Source: Nemophila menziesii (Eukaryota > Streptophyta > Magnoliopsida > Boraginales > Hydrophyllaceae). From it: 64,000 nucleotides of DNA. The notes beneath the pieces were generated by a model. It had not been told where the DNA came from. It searched no databases and worked only from the letters and a program-made list of their open reading frames with translations. This document shows, piece by piece, positions 1-9,870 of this stretch (positions are counted from its first letter, which is position 1; each line of letters starts with the position of its first letter). The translations under genes were made by a program, and so were the position numbers. The stretch lies in NCBI GenBank assembly GCA_029959085.1, contig JARWIR010000005.1, forward strand, positions 4,900,501-4,964,500. Direction: 5' to 3'.

Positions 1-318
1 CGCCAAGTAATCTTTGAAGGAAAATGACTTGGATCAATAAATCTTCTTCACGAAAGTTGTTGTAAACATTATTCTAAGAATCTTTGAAGTTGAACACTAA
101 GGCTAATTCTCAATAAACATAAAGATAAGGTTAATAGCATTTGTATGAGAATAAGATTCTTAAGATAAAACAATCAAGTTGAACAACATGATAAAGAAAG
201 AGCTTTTTGATGAAATAGAGTGTAAGAAGGAATGTGAATAACAATAGAAATTAGCATACTAAACACAAGAGGATTTGTCACATTAAAACAACCTAATAAG
301 GGAGGCTATATGCCAACA
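1..318 (-). repeat. 3' LTR, first 318 bp (truncated by window start)
   Basis: It is identical by eye to 5371-5688. In element orientation it begins TGTTGGCATATAGCC directly after the polypurine tract. About 1065 bp of this LTR should lie left of the window if it matches the 1383-bp 5' LTR. Confidence 0.9.
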
Positions 319-332
319 ATCTCCCCCTTTTT
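319..332 (-). other. Polypurine tract of the LTR element
   Basis: On the minus strand this reads AAAAAGGGGGAGAT and abuts the TG of the 3' LTR, the position where plus-strand synthesis is primed. Similar purine tracts recur at about 403-414, 490-502 and 750-760. Multiplied polypurine tracts are a known trait of Sirevirus-type elements. The rest of 333-1308 is non-coding. Confidence 0.75.
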
Positions 333-1308
333 GATGATGACAAATCCTTTACTAAAACACCTTAGGAATGATATGAAAGTTTAAGTACTAATTAAATAAA
401 GCTCCCCCTCACAATAAGCATAAGTTTTGAGATGCATTTGTGAGTGTTTAAAACGTGCAAGTTTTGAAAGTTTTAGTGCACATAATATTTCTCCCCCTTT
501 GTCTTCATCAAAAAGACGGGGTAAAAACAACTAAAAATAGAAGAGCAAAAACTCGAGTGAATAGATTTTAAACAATGATGCAAGAGTTTAGATATTTGTA
601 AAGCAATTAGCTAAGGATAGAGATGTTTACCAACTCCTTGATAGATTTTGATTTCATATGCTTTCTAATGACACAAACGATTAGTTGCAAAATATGAAAT
701 AAATGATTAGTCTAAGCATTTGAGTCTAAAAAATATGATTTAGCAAGGACTCCCCCTTACAAAATGCATATAGTTTGTTTGATTGACAATTTTCCCTAAT
801 AAGAATACTTGAAATCATTTTGAAGAGATTTCGGGGTAAAACTGTAATTTGTTGAAAAGCAAGGGGTCAAGATGTATTTTTCAAAAGTTTGGGGGTTAAA
901 CGCAATTTTGAAAAGATCTATTTGGGACCGAAATGCAAATATCAAACTATTAAGGTACAAAGCTAAAAAGAACAAACTATAGGGACTAAGGAGCAATATC
1001 AAGAAGTACCTATAACATCAAAGAATATGTTAGCAAACCAAATCAAAGATGATAAGTAACTAACAATCATGATAAAAACAAACCTAGTTAACCAATTATC
1101 CAAATAAAACATTTAGCATCCTAACATAGAAAACCAAATAAACCAAAGTAGTAATATCCTAGATGTCCAAAACACGGACCCATAAATACTTAAAAGCATA
1201 AACACACCACTTAACAAGTTCTAAAATAAACACATAAGCATAAAAACCCATAAACCACCAAGAACGAAAAAAGATGATTTTAAACACCAAACACCAAAGC
1301 AAGAAGGA

Positions 1309-2547
1309 TTAGCGATTATCACGAGGAGAGCGGCTCCTAGTCCTTCTTCCATTTCCAATATCATCGCGAATACACGAAACATCATTTTTCATACACGAAA
1401 GCTCATTCGCAAGATGCCCTATCTTATCTTCCAAAACTCCAAATTTCCTTTCTATTTTGTCTTCCAAAGCCACAAATTTACTTCCTATGTAATCCATGAA
1501 ACGAGACATAGCGCTTTCAAAACCGGATGGAGTAGGAGGGTTTGTATTGGTGGGTTGGCTTGGAGTGGGCTCATTAGGATTTGGGTTTTGTTGGGCCGGG
1601 TTATCTAATAAATGAAGAGTCTCAAGCTCCGGACCATCGGTGCTACTTTTTGCTTCAAGGATGCGATTACGAATAGTGGTATCCGAGATACGATTAATAG
1701 TTGAGACCGAAACATAGGTGTTGTTATAAATAACAAATTTCATTCTTAGAATCGTGAGATAATCGAAATTCCATGACTTATTGATTGGTTTCACATTAGT
1801 CCCTCCAAAAGAAATATCATTAGCTTCAAAGATTTTGGATAGAAAAATACCGTAAGGGACTTTATCCCGAGAGGCACGAGCGTGATTCATCCATTTGAAC
1901 ATTATCGCAATAATGTTTATCGGTTGTTTGGAGAAGATCAAATATAAAAGATAAGCTTCATACGGGATAAGTTTTGCATCATGCTTATCTTTCGGAATCA
2001 CGGCCGAGATAAGAAATTTATGAGCCACGATAAATTCTGGATCAAAGTTACGAATATTCCAATTTCCATCGGGAATAACCATTCTACTAACAACAAACTC
2101 ATTAACTTCATTTTGAGCAACTATATCAATATTCGAATTATCCCAACCACTAGACCAAAATCCGCTAAAACCATCCGAAGGAATATCAAATTTAGAGCAC
2201 AAAGTATTCGACTTTAAACGTAAAACGGTACCCGAAACGGTTGATTTAATCGAAGTAGTAGCATGATTAAATTCAAAATTATTATAAAACTCTTCGATTA
2301 ACCCGATTGCCAAATGACTACCCGAAAAAGCAAAGATTTTATGAAATTTTTGAATTGAAAAGAGTCTAAAGAGAGAATTTTCACCGGAGGGAAAAGCCGA
2401 AGGGCAAATCGTTCTACCCGGGAGAGCATCGAATGGCCGGAGTGGAGGTGGTGTTGGTGACCTCGCCGGAGATGGTTCACGGTGGCGGCTGGAGGAGGCT
2501 CCGGTGGAAGCTTTCTTCTTGTTAGCAATAGACTTGGTTCTAACCAT
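1309..2547 (-). CDS. Env-position ORF of the LTR element (plant transposon protein-like, proline-rich, coiled-coil)
   Basis: This is a 412-aa open frame between gag and the polypurine tract, where Sireviruses carry their env-like ORF. I start it at the ATG at 2547 because it lies in a CACCATGG context; the frame is open further upstream but only to a TTG. The N-terminus is basic and proline-rich. The middle (about residues 50-290) resembles the 'putative plant transposon protein' domain found in many plant retroelements. A second Pro/Asn-rich stretch follows near 310-340, then a heptad-like segment with repeated ALEDKI/VLEDKI (about 350-390) that should form a coiled coil, and an RS-like basic tail. 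Function is unknown. The domain assignment is pattern recognition, not a search result. Confidence 0.6.
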   Translation of the reverse strand: MVRTKSIANKKKASTGASSSRHREPSPARSPTPPPLRPFDALPGRTICPSAFPSGENSLFRLFSIQKFHKIFAFSGSHLAIGLIEEFYNNFEFNHATTSIKSTVSGTVLRLKSNTLCSKFDIPSDGFSGFWSSGWDNSNIDIVAQNEVNEFVVSRMVIPDGNWNIRNFDPEFIVAHKFLISAVIPKDKHDAKLIPYEAYLLYLIFSKQPINIIAIMFKWMNHARASRDKVPYGIFLSKIFEANDISFGGTNVKPINKSWNFDYLTILRMKFVIYNNTYVSVSTINRISDTTIRNRILEAKSSTDGPELETLHLLDNPAQQNPNPNEPTPSQPTNTNPPTPSGFESAMSRFMDYIGSKFVALEDKIERKFGVLEDKIGHLANELSCMKNDVSCIRDDIGNGRRTRSRSPRDNR

Positions 2548-2568
2548 GGTGAAAGATAAGATGGGCAA

Positions 2569-3195
2569 TGAAGGAAGGAGAAGGAGGAGTGATTTAATCG
2601 GAGAAGGAGGGTGTTTTGGTGGTGGAGACGGAGTGTAGGTGGCCGGAAATCGCCAAGGAGGAGGAGAGGAGAAGTTTTAATGATAGAATGAGGAGAATGG
2701 AATGAAAAACGGGCTCTTAATCTGTCAAAACCCTTACGTGCGGTGTACCGCGGGAATCGTCCGGTGCACCGCACGAGTGCTCGGTTTGGTCAATAAAAAT
2801 AACATTTTTGATTCTTTTAAAAACACCCGAAACACAATCGAAACTACCCCAAATGACTCGGAATGAAATAAAATAATTTTGAGCATCTTTGTTTTAAGAA
2901 GAAAAGCCAAGGAGAACCTAAAAACTCATATAACAGTTAATTTCACAAAAGTCCCTAAGTTTTCTAAAAGTGCAAAAAGACCCAATGCAAGAATAAAGCA
3001 ACACTTAAGCATGTAAAAGGTTAAGAACAACAAGATAGTATCACAAGTTGATAAAACACATAAAAACACAATATAAAAACATAAACACAAAAACAAGAGA
3101 GGAAGAATTTCACCGTATTTTCCTTTTATGAGGTTTGAACGTCCTTTTGCATAAAATTCCATTTTCTTGACGCTCAACACCTTCAATGCATATTA
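2569..3195 (-). other. Spacer between gag and env-position ORF, site of missing pol
   Basis: No coding signal is visible. An autonomous Copia element would carry more than 3 kb of pol here. At 2740-2772 lies a pair of CG-rich palindromes (GCGGTGTACCGC and CCGGTGCACCGC) that match an LTR segment. Confidence 0.6.
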
Positions 3196-4248
3196 TTATG
3201 GTAACCGAGGTGGAATGGATCCGGAAATGTTGTTAGCATTTGTCACGATCCATATTGGTTTTTCCCATGAAGGTATCAAAGATCCACTAATGAGTTGTTC
3301 ATGGTAATGGCACGTAGAAGCATGATGACCGGGTTTACCACAATAGTTGCAATAACTTCTTTTTTGAATAGAGTAACCATGTAAAGGTTTTGAACAAGAA
3401 GTTTCCACATTCTTTCCAACATCCAAATTATCACTAACATATAATTTTTCTTTGAAAAAGTCATTTGGATCAAAAGGAGTGACATTTGAGAAAGGATGAT
3501 TTTTTAAAGTATCAAGAGCGAGGGAAAACGCTTCATCCAATTTTTTAAAACCTTCTATGCTTTTCTTCAAAGGATGTTTCCATTTATTTAAAATAAAAAT
3601 GTTTTCAAAACACGGGTTTTTAGTATTGCCAAGAATATCATCCAAAGTGATACAACATTTAAAACAATTCTTTAGCACAATATTACCCTTTTTTAACATA
3701 AGATTATTCAAATGGATTTGAGAATCAAGAATTTTGAGAAGGGATGAAATTTGCCTAATATCACAATAATTATAAGGAAGAGATAAAGAGTTAGGATAAA
3801 GTGCTACCTCATGATTAGGTTTAAAATCGTTGTGAGATTCATCATGGATAGAGACTTCTTCTTCTTCGTCATTTTCGACAATTCCATATAAAAACTCCAA
3901 ACGATCCCAAAGCTCTTTTGCGGATTTACAATCTAACATTTGTGAGAAAATTTCTTCGGAAATTCCACGAATGAGAGTGTACATTGGTTTTGCATTTTGA
4001 GTGAGCTTAGCCTTTTCCTCTATGGTGAGTTCATTAAAAAAAATTTCTTCTTGATTTAGCTTAAGAACTCCCTCTTCATTTAACTCTTCTTTATAAGTGA
4101 CAAATGGACCTTCCTTTACGATTCTCCATTGATCGGGATCTTCGGTTTTTATAAATTCCTCCATTTTTGTTCTCCAAGCAAAATAGTAAGTTCCTACAAA
4201 AAGTGGAGGTCGAGTAGAATACGAACTTTCCAAAAGATTAAATTCCAT
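3196..4248 (-). CDS. gag: Gag polyprotein of the LTR element
   Basis: This 350-aa Copia-type Gag would form the virus-like particle and bind element RNA. The start is the ATG at 4248 (MEFNLL); the frame is open further up only to a GTG. The N-terminal third has the usual Copia gag layout: an F-G-x-Y-x-W-type segment with MEEF, an ISEEIFSQM/AKELWDRLE segment, and acidic EE-rich stretches. Near the C-terminus there is a CCHC zinc knuckle (CNYCGKPGHHASTC, spacing C-x2-C-x4-H-x4-C). It stops about 26 residues after the knuckle, with no protease domain fused. It begins 43 bp downstream of the primer-binding site. The frame has no breaks. Confidence 0.8.
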   Translation of the reverse strand: MEFNLLESSYSTRPPLFVGTYYFAWRTKMEEFIKTEDPDQWRIVKEGPFVTYKEELNEEGVLKLNQEEIFFNELTIEEKAKLTQNAKPMYTLIRGISEEIFSQMLDCKSAKELWDRLEFLYGIVENDEEEEVSIHDESHNDFKPNHEVALYPNSLSLPYNYCDIRQISSLLKILDSQIHLNNLMLKKGNIVLKNCFKCCITLDDILGNTKNPCFENIFILNKWKHPLKKSIEGFKKLDEAFSLALDTLKNHPFSNVTPFDPNDFFKEKLYVSDNLDVGKNVETSCSKPLHGYSIQKRSYCNYCGKPGHHASTCHYHEQLISGSLIPSWEKPIWIVTNANNISGSIPPRLP

Positions 4249-4290
4249 ATCGTTTACTCTACTAACGATTAAGCTATTCACGTAGAGTTA

Positions 4291-4304
4291 GGCTCTGATA
4301 CCAA
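4291..4304 (-). other. Primer-binding site (initiator tRNA-Met)
   Basis: On the minus strand it reads TTGGTATCAGAGCC, of which TGGTATCAGAGC is complementary to the 3' end of plant initiator tRNA-Met, the usual Copia primer. It starts one base inside the 5' LTR boundary at 4306. Confidence 0.9.
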
Positions 4305-4305
4305 T

Positions 4306-5688
4306 TGAAAATCCTAGAGGGGGGGTGAATAGGATTACTAATAATATAATGCCTAATTAAAATCTTTTGGACAATAATAAGTTTAAGAGAAAACTTCTAG
4401 GTCAACTAATAAAATCAAACTCTTATAGGATCATGCAATGAAAAGAGTAAGGTTTGATATAAAAGTATGACTAGTAAAAAGCTACTCCAATATCTTAATC
4501 TACTCTAGAAAACTATAAGTTTAGATATCCTAGATAAACAATATCATAGAATTCATGCAAGCATATAATCAAACATATAAAGTGCGGAAAGTAAATAGAG
4601 TAGGGAAAGAAAGATACACACGATTTATAGTGGTTCGGTTTCCCTACATCCACTACCTAAGGAAGCCTCCTTAGGATTTCAAGCTTTTCACTAAGCTCCC
4701 GTGTCTCTCTTAACCGGGTCGAGAACACAATAACCTTTACAAACTCTTCGATAACACGAAGGACACACCACTTGTGTAATCACAACACAAGGACACCAAG
4801 TATACTCCCTATACTTGAATTCTCTCTTAATCTATCTATTACAAGACCTAGACTTAAGAGGATAGCAACAAAGTGTTTAAAGGTTTGCTAATTAAAGCTT
4901 GTAACTAAAACTCCTAATAGAGTGGATATGACTATAAGCTTGTATACTCCTTCTTGAGTGGATAGAACCTTGTGGCTTAATTGATTAACTCCTTGAAAGG
5001 ATTTATAAGCTCACTAAGATTGAATTTGACTATGTATAGCTCTTGACACCTTCTTGAATGATAGCAATTAATCCCCTTAATGTTTGTAATTAGTTGGTGT
5101 AGTTGTAGCCTTCAAAGAGCTTCAATTTATAGTAGAAAATGGCTTCCAACGGTCATAAGACTTGGGTCCAACGGATCTATTAATCTCCCAACGGATATAT
5201 TCCTTATGACTTGTCTTTTGTGCATAAAACCCTTTTGTGCGGTGTACCGCGGATATGGTCCGGTGCACCGCAGAGCCATTCGACTTAACTTTGAGCTTAT
5301 TGTTCGGACTGATCAATGTACCGCAACTCGGGTCCGCAACCTTGGTCCGGTGTACCGCACCGGTGTACCGCGCCAAGTAATCTTTGAAGGAAAATGACTT
5401 GGATCAATAAATCTTCTTCACGAAAGTTGTTGTAAACATTATTCTAAGAATCTTTGAAGTTGAACACTAAGGCTAATTCTCAATAAACATAAAGATAAGG
5501 TTAATAGCATTTGTATGAGAATAAGATTCTTAAGATAAAACAATCAAGTTGAACAACATGATAAAGAAAGAGCTTTTTGATGAAATAGAGTGTAAGAAGG
5601 AATGTGAATAACAATAGAAATTAGCATACTAAACACAAGAGGATTTGTCACATTAAAACAACCTAATAAGGGAGGCTATATGCCAACA
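4306..5688 (-). repeat. 5' LTR (1383 bp)
   Basis: Termini are TG (4306) and CA (5688) on the plus strand. The sequence next to the inner end (CTAGAGGGGGGGTGAATAG) is typical of Sirevirus-type LTR ends. A CG-rich palindrome cluster lies at 5239-5371. On the minus strand a TATAAAT-like box is seen near 5129, a plausible promoter element. Confidence 0.9.
5239..5371 (-). promoter_or_regulatory. CG-rich palindrome cluster in the LTR
   Basis: Palindromic 12-mers: GCGGTGTACCGC at 5239-5250, CCGGTGCACCGC at 5260-5271, CCGGTGTACCGC at 5347-5358 and again at 5360-5371, with a half-site near 5318. They form a CpG-rich island in an otherwise AT-rich LTR. Similar CG palindromes are described in Sirevirus LTRs and are thought to be cis-regulatory. 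That role is inference here. Confidence 0.55.
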
Positions 5689-7991
5689 CTTTTGTTGGTA
5701 GAGTCAAGGTTATGATGAAATTAGTTGTATTAGAATTTGTGATTAAAATGGAGATTAAGAATCAAAGTTTATTTATTTGTATTTCAGTTTTGTTTTTTCT
5801 CTCATTGTTTTGATGTATTCCTTGATTTTTTTTGGTCTAAACGCTTATATTAAAAATCTCAAAGTTACAAACTAAACATTACTAGCCTATCCCAGAAGAG
5901 GATGAATCAAGGCATAGTAGTTTAAGTAATTGGGCAGGGATTGGATGTGCGCAAAAGTCGTGAAACTCGCCAAGTGGCATATTCTTCTAAACCCAATCTG
6001 CCACCATGTTTTTTTCCTCTTCGAATGAACGAGAAATTAAGATTATATATTTCGGAAAAAAAATTAAATACAGTGTTCTTAATACAAGGAGAATTAATAA
6101 TAAAATTACAAACAAGAGGTTCCATTAGCTGCAGGTTATCATTGTCCACTATACAGTGGGAATTGTTGAGTTCTTTAGCCCATAGATAAGCTTTTAAATC
6201 TCATAAAGCTTCAGCTTCTAGAACATTATTTGCATTGATCCTCCATTCCATACACCTAAGAAGCTTTCCTTGATGATTCCTGGCAACACAAGATATAGTA
6301 GTTTGTTTTTTAGTAAAAGATGCATCAATATTAATTTTTAAAGAATTTACTAACGGTGGTACTCATTTCCTTCTTGTTACTTTAGTATTTCCTAACTCAT
6401 TCTCAAGCACTCTCTCTCTTGTTTTGGGGGTTGAAATCTTCTCCTTCAGATATTTAATATCATCATTAGGAAGTTTGCTATCAGATACATAATTTTTAAC
6501 ACATTTTTTGGTAGTGTTACTCCTCAGATCTGTAAGATCATCCTTGGATTTATTTATAGTATATTCTTTCCATAAATTTAGAGCCTTTTTCATTTTAATT
6601 TGAGGGTCAAGCTATAATACAAGCTAGCTCAAGTAGATAGGCTTTTTTATTAGTCTCCTTAGCCATTAGGTTTAAGACCTCAGCCATCCAAATATCCACT
6701 TTACAATAGGATTGGTTGCTTGTCTTAAACCTGATGGGAGAACTAACCAGGTAGCCCTAGTCCAATCACATTCAAAGAGTAAATGTTCTATACAATCTGA
6801 TTTCTCATTACATATAGAGAAAATTTTGCTATCTGTACATTTTTTCTTAAAAAAATTCTCATTAGTAGGTAAAATATTTTTAATAGCTTTCCAAATAAAA
6901 TTTCTTACTTTAGGTGGATAATTCATACTCCATATTGTTTTCCATACTTCTATATTAATAATATGCGAGGTTGAAGGTCTGGCTATGTCGTTACTAGCTT
7001 CCTTTTTAACCTTTTCCAATTTAAGGTACTAAGACCATCTCCAGCAGATGATGCATATTCAATTATACGGTATAAAATTCAAAAAGTACAGTAAAAGAGC
7101 AATTTTGCTCTCTCCAGCAGGTACGGCAAATAATGGGTCCTACAAACAATACACGGTATATCTTCTCATCTTTACGCCATTTCCATTGCAATTTTTTGGC
7201 ACGGTAAAAATTCTAACGGCTATATTTATAGCCGTTGGAAAAATTAGTTCTAAAAACCCTACACCCAAATCAAATTGAACAAACTGAAATCAAAAAATTG
7301 TAGGAAAAATCTAAAAGTAAAGATTGTGGAGAAGAGTGTTTGTAGGTAAAATTTCAATTTTTTTTATATTAATAACAATCTATATTGTTATTTTAAGGTA
7401 ATAATTACAAGAATTAAATAATTTACCTTGATTTGCAGAGTAATTGATTTGAAGAAAAGAGAAATTTGCAAAGATCTTCAAAGAAGAAAGAAGAAACAGG
7501 AATGCTGAATTTGCAAATATACAGAGAAGGCCCAATATAAGGTTTGATTTTCTATTTTATATTATTATATTTAAAGAGATTGTAAAGTATCTGTTGATTT
7601 TTATGCTTTAGAATATTAGAAGTAAATCTAGTTATGAATGCGTCTAAAAAAAACAAAAAATCTAGTTAGGAATTAAAATAGGGATATCTTTTTTCTTTTT
7701 ATTATTTGTTATGATATATATATATATATCATACTAATTTATTTTTATTTTTTGTTTTATAATATAAGTACCAATAAAAATTAATTATACTTATTAGATA
7801 TTATTAATTAAATTATAATTATTTATTTAAAATAATTGATAATAAATTTAAATATTTTTACTTTTATTATCACTATTATAATAATTATTATTATTTATGT
7901 TATTATAAAAATATAATTGAAAATCAAAATTATAAATAAATAGTAGATATAAAGTATAATTATAGAGTAACTGAAATAGTAATACTAGAAA

Positions 7992-9289
7992 GGGTGAATG
8001 CCCATTAACCACCTGCCACCTTAGTCACTTGCCCATAAAAGGCACTTAAGGTAAATATACCTTAATGCCCTTAGCCCAATAACCACCTGCCACCTTAGCC
8101 ACTTGCCCATAAAAGGCACTTAAGGTAAATATACCTTAATGCTTACTGCTGTCGACTGCTGCTGCCAAGGGCGAGTAGTGGACTTGTGCAAGTACAATTT
8201 TTGTCAAGGGCGAGTAATGGGAGTGTTTCCCACAACTCGTGCAAATACACTTTTGTACTGTATGGGCTAATGTTGAGTAATGGGAGTGTTTCCCACAACT
8301 CGTGCAAGTACACTTTTGTACTGTATGGACTAATGTTGAGTAATGGGAGTGTTTCCCACAACTCGTGCAAGTACATTTTTGTACTTGTGGACTAAATGTT
8401 GAGTTCTGGGATAGATTCCCAGAACTCGGAAAAGGCTAAGCAAGTTCACTTTTGTACTTGTGGACTAAATGTTGAGTTCTGGGATAGATTCCCATTACTC
8501 AGAACTCGGATTGTACTTGTGCAAGCCCACTTTTGTACTTGTGCAAGTGCACTTTTGGACTTGTGGCAAATGTTGAGTACTGGGATATATTCCCAGAACT
8601 CAGAAAACGCTAAGCAAGTACATTTTTGTACTTGCGGACTAAATATTGAGTTCTGGGAGAGATTCCCATTACTCATTTGAATTGTTTTTTTCTTCTAGTT
8701 TTTCAACGTTAATCAATCAACTTATTCTATACAAACTTTCGCACAATTCAATCATAATTTCTTACTTTCCCAATACTCAAATATCATGTTTCAGTGGAGA
8801 TGTCAATCTATCTTTGAATACAGCAAATGAATTGGATAAAAAGAAATAATGCAGGGACCAAAATGCAAATTGTTTCTTCTACATAAAAATTAGTTAGATT
8901 ACAGCTATATCTAGTTAGACATGATTGTATATAAACTAGTTTTGTACATTGTAACTGTAACAAGAAATAAAACATCTCTTCTTCCTCTCTTATTCATTCT
9001 TCTTCTTATTCTTCTCTCTGTTTCTTTATTTTTCTTGCTAAATTCGTCATTAATGGGTGCTCTCATAATTCACAGTGTTTGTGTATATGCTGATAATTTA
9101 AACGAAAGAGAGAGAGCGGCTATCATAGTTATTTGTTTATGAACTCGTGGAGAGAGAGAGAGAGCGGCGGCGGTAGAAAAGGGTAGAATAGGATAAAAAT
9201 TAAAAGAGGTGCCTTTTATGGGCAAAAGGAGAACGGCAGGGGTGAGGGGGTATTAAATTTAATTTGAGGTGTTTCTTGGGCATTAATCC
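7992..9289. mobile_element. Mutator-like MITE (1298 bp), copy 1
   Basis: A perfect 9-bp duplication TACTAGAAA flanks it (7983-7991, 9290-9298), as Mutator-type elements make. Ends are GGGTGAATGCCCATTAACC and, inverted, GGATTAATGCCCAAGAAAC. The left end carries a duplicated block of about 80 bp (8002-8140), then a hairpin repeat array (8206-8675). No transposase ORF is seen. A second copy lies at 52003-52590. Confidence 0.85.
8206..8675. repeat. Tandem array of hairpin-forming units, about 65-100 bp, 7 copies
   Basis: Each unit starts with an inverted repeat such as GAGTTCTGGGA paired with TCCCAGAACTC across a short loop, followed by a second one of the type CAAGTAC...GTACTTG. Older units read GAGTAATGGGA...TCCCACAACTC. 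Two small open frames here are by-products of the repeat. Confidence 0.8.
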
Positions 9290-9870
9290 TACTAGAAATT
9301 GATGCGGCATAATTATAGAATAGCGGTATATTGATACGGTAGAATAAAATATATAGTATAAAAATAGCGAATCTGCTGGAAATGGTCTAATAAGCTTTTT
9401 TTTCACCAAAAATATGTCATCTGGGCTCAAGTTCCAAAAAACTAGATCTTAAAATTGTACCAGAGATATAAATATCTTTATAATTTTATCATAGAAATTT
9501 TCATGAAAATTTGTTTTAATAACATCTAAATTCCAGAATTTGCTTGATTGAAATAGTGTTATGGTATTCAATAAAATGTCCTGTTATGACAAAAAGAATT
9601 TGCTTTTTTTGTTTTTTAATAATAATTAATTATCTTTTCTTTTCATTAAAAAAACCATTTATAATTTGAATATTCTATTAACAATTTCAAACATGTTATA
9701 TTCAAATCAATGATATACTACTGTTCAAAAACCAAACATAACTAACTGATTAGCTCAAAACTCTGAACAGAAAACACTCTTAACTCTCATCATGTCTTCT
9801 CTCAAGCTCTACATTTTCACCGAGACCTAATAACAAACACATTGGAAGCAACGTTTCTTTGCTCTTTGAT

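Larger units (their letters stand above)
1..5688 (-). mobile_element. Non-autonomous Sirevirus-like (Copia) LTR retrotransposon, left end cut by window
   Basis: The element reads on the minus strand: 5' LTR 4306-5688, primer-binding site 4291-4304, gag 3196-4248, an env-position ORF 1309-2547, polypurine tract 319-332, then the start of the 3' LTR at 318-1. LTR ends are TG...CA. Window bases 1-318 align without gaps to 5371-5688 and I see no mismatch, so the insertion is young. No protease, integrase, reverse transcriptase or RNase H is present in the 4.0-kb internal part, so the element must use enzymes from a relative. Sirevirus affinity is inferred from the env-position ORF, repeated polypurine tracts and CG-rich LTR palindromes. 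The target-site duplication cannot be tested because the other end lies outside the window; bases 5689-5693 (CTTTT) are the candidate. Confidence 0.9.
7033..9387. mobile_element. PIF/Harbinger-like non-autonomous element with TAA duplication
   Basis: Terminal inverted repeats are GACCATCTCCAGCAGAT (7033-7049) and its complement with one mismatch (9371-9387). The 3-bp duplication TAA at 7030-7032 and 9388-9390 fits PIF/Harbinger. It encodes no recognisable transposase. Without the Mutator-like insertion inside it, it is about 1.05 kb, very AT-rich in the middle (7600-7980). Confidence 0.75.
5826..9600 (-). mobile_element. Degenerate LINE (L1-type) 3' fragment, split by a 2.36-kb insertion at 7033-9387
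   Basis: It reads on the minus strand. Part 9391-9600 gives the linker before the RT zinc-binding domain (near DLVFWNLSPDDIF). After the insertion, 7029-6672 continues with the zinc-binding domain (VRNFIWKAIKNILPT, C-x2-C and H-x4-C residues). 6360-5900 holds an RNase H remnant (LKINIDASFTK, EAEAL, DND). At least one frameshift in an A-run, an in-frame stop after EAEAL and a shift near 6035 inactivate it. The 3' tail appears as the T-run at 5826-5833. The 5' end is truncated. Confidence 0.75.

Noticed and set aside
2298..2774. 158-aa open frame overlapping the env-position ORF
   Set aside because: It is a shadow frame of the longer ORF with no domain and spans the palindrome module.
5080..5397. 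105-aa open frame in the LTR
   Set aside because: It runs through the LTR promoter and CG palindromes; no similarity recognised, and the LTR is non-coding in this group.
8206..8675. CRISPR-like look of regularly spaced palindromic repeats
   Set aside because: Plant nuclear context, repeats lie inside a Mutator-like MITE, spacers are themselves repeats, no cas genes.
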